Source: Prasinococcaceae sp. CCMP 1430 | Taxonomy: Eukaryota > Prasinodermophyta > Palmophyllophyceae > Prasinococcales > Prasinococcaceae | DNA: 18,598 bases | Direction: 5' to 3' | NCBI GenBank assembly: GCA_013416795.1 | Contig: RQSC01000798.1 | Location: forward strand, 26,385 to 44,982 | Shown: positions 16,926-18,598 of the stretch, piece after piece | Layout: each line of letters starts with the position of its first letter | Position numbering within the stretch: position 1 is the stretch's first letter | The notes under the pieces: model-generated | Database searches by the model: none | Seen by the model: only the letters and a program-made list of their open reading frames with translations | What the model was told of the DNA's origin: nothing | Position numbers and translations under genes: made by a program

Positions 16926-18598
16926 TCAGCCCGCGGGGCGGTGCTTGTGCTTCTTGTGTCTCTTCTTGGCGTGCTTGGCCCCCTTGGCTTTGGCGACACC
17001 GCCTGCTGGTGGGACGCCCCCGCCCGCCATGCTCTTGCTGAGCGCGAGCCAGTTCGACTGGCCGGCCTTGGCGGCGCGCACAGTCTTCTTGCTCGCACCC
17101 TCGCCGGCGCTGCGCTCCGCGAGCAGCGACCGCACGGCACGCACCGCCTGCAGGAGCTCGCGAGCCGCTGCCTCGCCCTGGAGCGGGCAAGGGATTGGTC
17201 TCGCCTCGCGCGGCATTGTCGCCCACTGGCTGTCCGATTCCCGCTCCTGCCACGCCCTTCGCTTCAGGGCGCGCGATTCGAGCGCCGACGCGAGCACGCC
17301 GCACGCGGCGGTGTGCTCCTTCGGAACAGCCCCCGTGCCGCCTCGCGCCGTCCGGGCGAGCGCCTTGACGACGGCCAGCGTGCGCGCCTCAAGCCGCGCG
17401 TGCCACGCGCGCATCCGCTTGATTGGCTGGTGCCACCAAGGGAGCTGGCGGGCGTTCAGCGCGCCTTGGATCCACCACTGCCGCAGCCACTCGCTCTCCA
17501 GCTCTGAGAGCAGCTCCTGCTCCGCCTTCAGCTGCTTAAGGTTTGACAGCAGCGGCGCAACCTCAGCCTCGGCGACGGAGGTCTCTGCACCCTCGTCCGC
17601 CGCGCCTCGTGCCTGGCTGTCCTCCACCCCGACGACGTCGGCCCCCAGCGTCTCCGTCGCCTTCTCGTGCAGGTACCCCCAGCAGCCGCCCTCCTCGCGC
17701 GCGACGCGGTGTGTCGACGAATGCCTGACGGTGTTGGGCGTGTGGCTGGCCAGCACTGCGTGCTCGTGGAAATGATTGAAGTCGTCACACAGGTGGTAGC
17801 AGCTGTCGCTCGGCAGCTCGGCGACGATCGCGGGCGTGCGCTTGCCCTCGGGCTCGCCGCTCACGCGGAGCGCGACGCGCCAGCCGCAGGCACCCCCTTC
17901 CCCCGCCTCTTGCTCGCCGATGCCCTCGTCCTCGTCCAGCGCACGCACGTTGTGGAAGACCGAGATGGTGGAGAAGTCCACCAGGCCGGAGTCCGCATGC
18001 CACGAGACCGAGGCAGGCCCCAGCTCGTACAGCGGCTCCGGCCGCAGCGACTTCTCCGAGGCGTTCACCATGCGGTTGATGAGGGTCAGGTTGAAATCAG
18101 CCCGCCCGCCGCCGCCGCCCTCCCCGCGCAGCTCCACGCAGTGCTCGGCCGCGCGCCGCGACAGCCACGCGTTCAGCTCGCCGATCGTCCGCAGCGCCTC
18201 CGCGCCCTCGGCGCCCACGCCCGCTCCCGCGAGCGCCTCGCCGCTCCACGGGTGCGCGAAGAGGCGCAGGCCGAGGTATTTGTACGTGATCCCCGCCTCG
18301 CCGATGAGCATCCGCGTCACGGATGTCTTCGTGACGCCCCCCTTGCTGCCTGCCGACACCATGTCGTACGTGAACATGCCGCTTCGCTCGAGCGCGTCGA
18401 ACGCCTCGGCGAACCTGGCGCGCACCGCCGCGGGCACGTCCCGCGGCGCGTCCACGGCGAAGCCCTTGTACGCGACCGACAGCGCCTCCGTGTACGCCGC
18501 GCCGTCTGAAGGCGCGAGCACGCGCCCCGCAGCCGACGGGAGGTAGGAGGTCGGCCGCTGCGACGTGGCGGCGGTGCCGCGGCGGCGCGCGAGCGCGG
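16926..18598 (-). CDS. FTO: FTO-like Fe(II)/2-oxoglutarate RNA demethylase (5' partial)
   Basis: The frame stays open to the right edge without an ATG (556 residues visible; the GTG at 18521 is not a believable start), so the N-terminus lies outside the window or in another exon. Matches to FTO: RMLIGEAGITYKYLGLRLF; a metal-binding His-x-Asp in SVSWHADSGLVD (codons 17999-17991); the Tyr of DSCYHLCDD; the distal His in FHEHAVLA (codon 17762-17760); the 2-oxoglutarate Arg and following THRV in VRHSSTHRVA; and the C-terminal helical domain EWLRQWWIQG then WWHQPI (about 17502-17410). All catalytic residues I can align are present. FTO removes N6-methyl groups from adenosine in RNA (m6A, and m6Am in vertebrates) in the nucleus. 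The loop between distal His and 2-oxoglutarate Arg is about three residues longer than in human FTO, by my eye alignment from memory. The C-terminus is a Lys/His-rich tail (AKKRHKKHKHRPAG) that could be a nuclear signal. No intron is needed in the visible part. Confidence 0.9.
   Translation of the reverse strand, partial: ALARRRGTAATSQRPTSYLPSAAGRVLAPSDGAAYTEALSVAYKGFAVDAPRDVPAAVRARFAEAFDALERSGMFTYDMVSAGSKGGVTKTSVTRMLIGEAGITYKYLGLRLFAHPWSGEALAGAGVGAEGAEALRTIGELNAWLSRRAAEHCVELRGEGGGGGRADFNLTLINRMVNASEKSLRPEPLYELGPASVSWHADSGLVDFSTISVFHNVRALDEDEGIGEQEAGEGGACGWRVALRVSGEPEGKRTPAIVAELPSDSCYHLCDDFNHFHEHAVLASHTPNTVRHSSTHRVAREEGGCWGYLHEKATETLGADVVGVEDSQARGAADEGAETSVAEAEVAPLLSNLKQLKAEQELLSELESEWLRQWWIQGALNARQLPWWHQPIKRMRAWHARLEARTLAVVKALARTARGGTGAVPKEHTAACGVLASALESRALKRRAWQERESDSQWATMPREARPIPCPLQGEAAARELLQAVRAVRSLLAERSAGEGASKKTVRAAKAGQSNWLALSKSMAGGGVPPAGGVAKAKGAKHAKKRHKKHKHRPAG

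Noticed and set aside
18521-18523. GTG at 18521 as the FTO start
   Set aside because: The frame stays open to the window edge with protein-like residues (TSYLPSAAGR) before it, and FTO-type proteins extend further, so the gene is simply 5' partial here.

Overview
This window looks like nuclear DNA of a GC-rich unicellular eukaryote, most likely a marine microalga. Four genes need spliceosomal introns of about 100-270 bp to make sense, with GT-AG or GC-AG ends. Start codons sit in eukaryotic contexts and there are no operons or Shine-Dalgarno sites. The gene set is eukaryotic: an FTO-type demethylase, a polycystin/mucolipin-like channel, an SMP-C2 lipid-transfer protein and Tudor-like domains. 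FTO is known from vertebrates and marine algae, which together with the compact GC-rich layout favours an alga. I cannot place it more precisely from sequence alone (haptophyte, stramenopile and green alga all remain possible).

Layout. 1-1113: no convincing gene; inverted repeats, a degenerate ~57 bp tandem repeat and a TCCC tract. 1114-1569 (-): small DUF2470 protein with a C-terminal membrane anchor lying beyond an in-frame TAG. About 1650-2006 (+): TPR-like terminal exon with no visible start. 2007-2818: intergenic, with a CA microsatellite and a promoter-like stretch. 2819-7179 (+): Ala/Glu-rich coiled-coil protein, two exons, with one ambiguous base near its N-terminus. 7239-8899 (-): Tudor-like basic protein, two exons joined across a GC-AG intron. 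8900-9536: divergent intergenic region. 9537-13393 (+): polycystin/mucolipin-like channel, two exons, with a large Cys-rich glycosylated insertion. 13512-16230 (-): extended-synaptotagmin-like SMP-C2-C2 protein, two exons. 16231-16925: intergenic, low complexity. 16926-18598 (-): FTO homologue running off the right edge (5' partial).

The genes alternate in orientation, with very short convergent spacers (59 and 118 bp) and longer divergent ones (637 bp). Exon joins were chosen because donor, acceptor and codon phase all agree. No pathway links all of them. The channel and its convergent SMP-C2 neighbour are both plausibly tied to membrane calcium biology, and the FTO and Tudor-like proteins to nuclear epigenetic or epitranscriptomic control, but those links are inference.

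The most unusual item is the channel. It carries about 300 residues of Cys-rich, sequon-rich extracellular sequence, including a somatomedin-B-like cysteine pattern, between the segments I read as S3 and S4, and a calmodulin-type IQ motif after S6.
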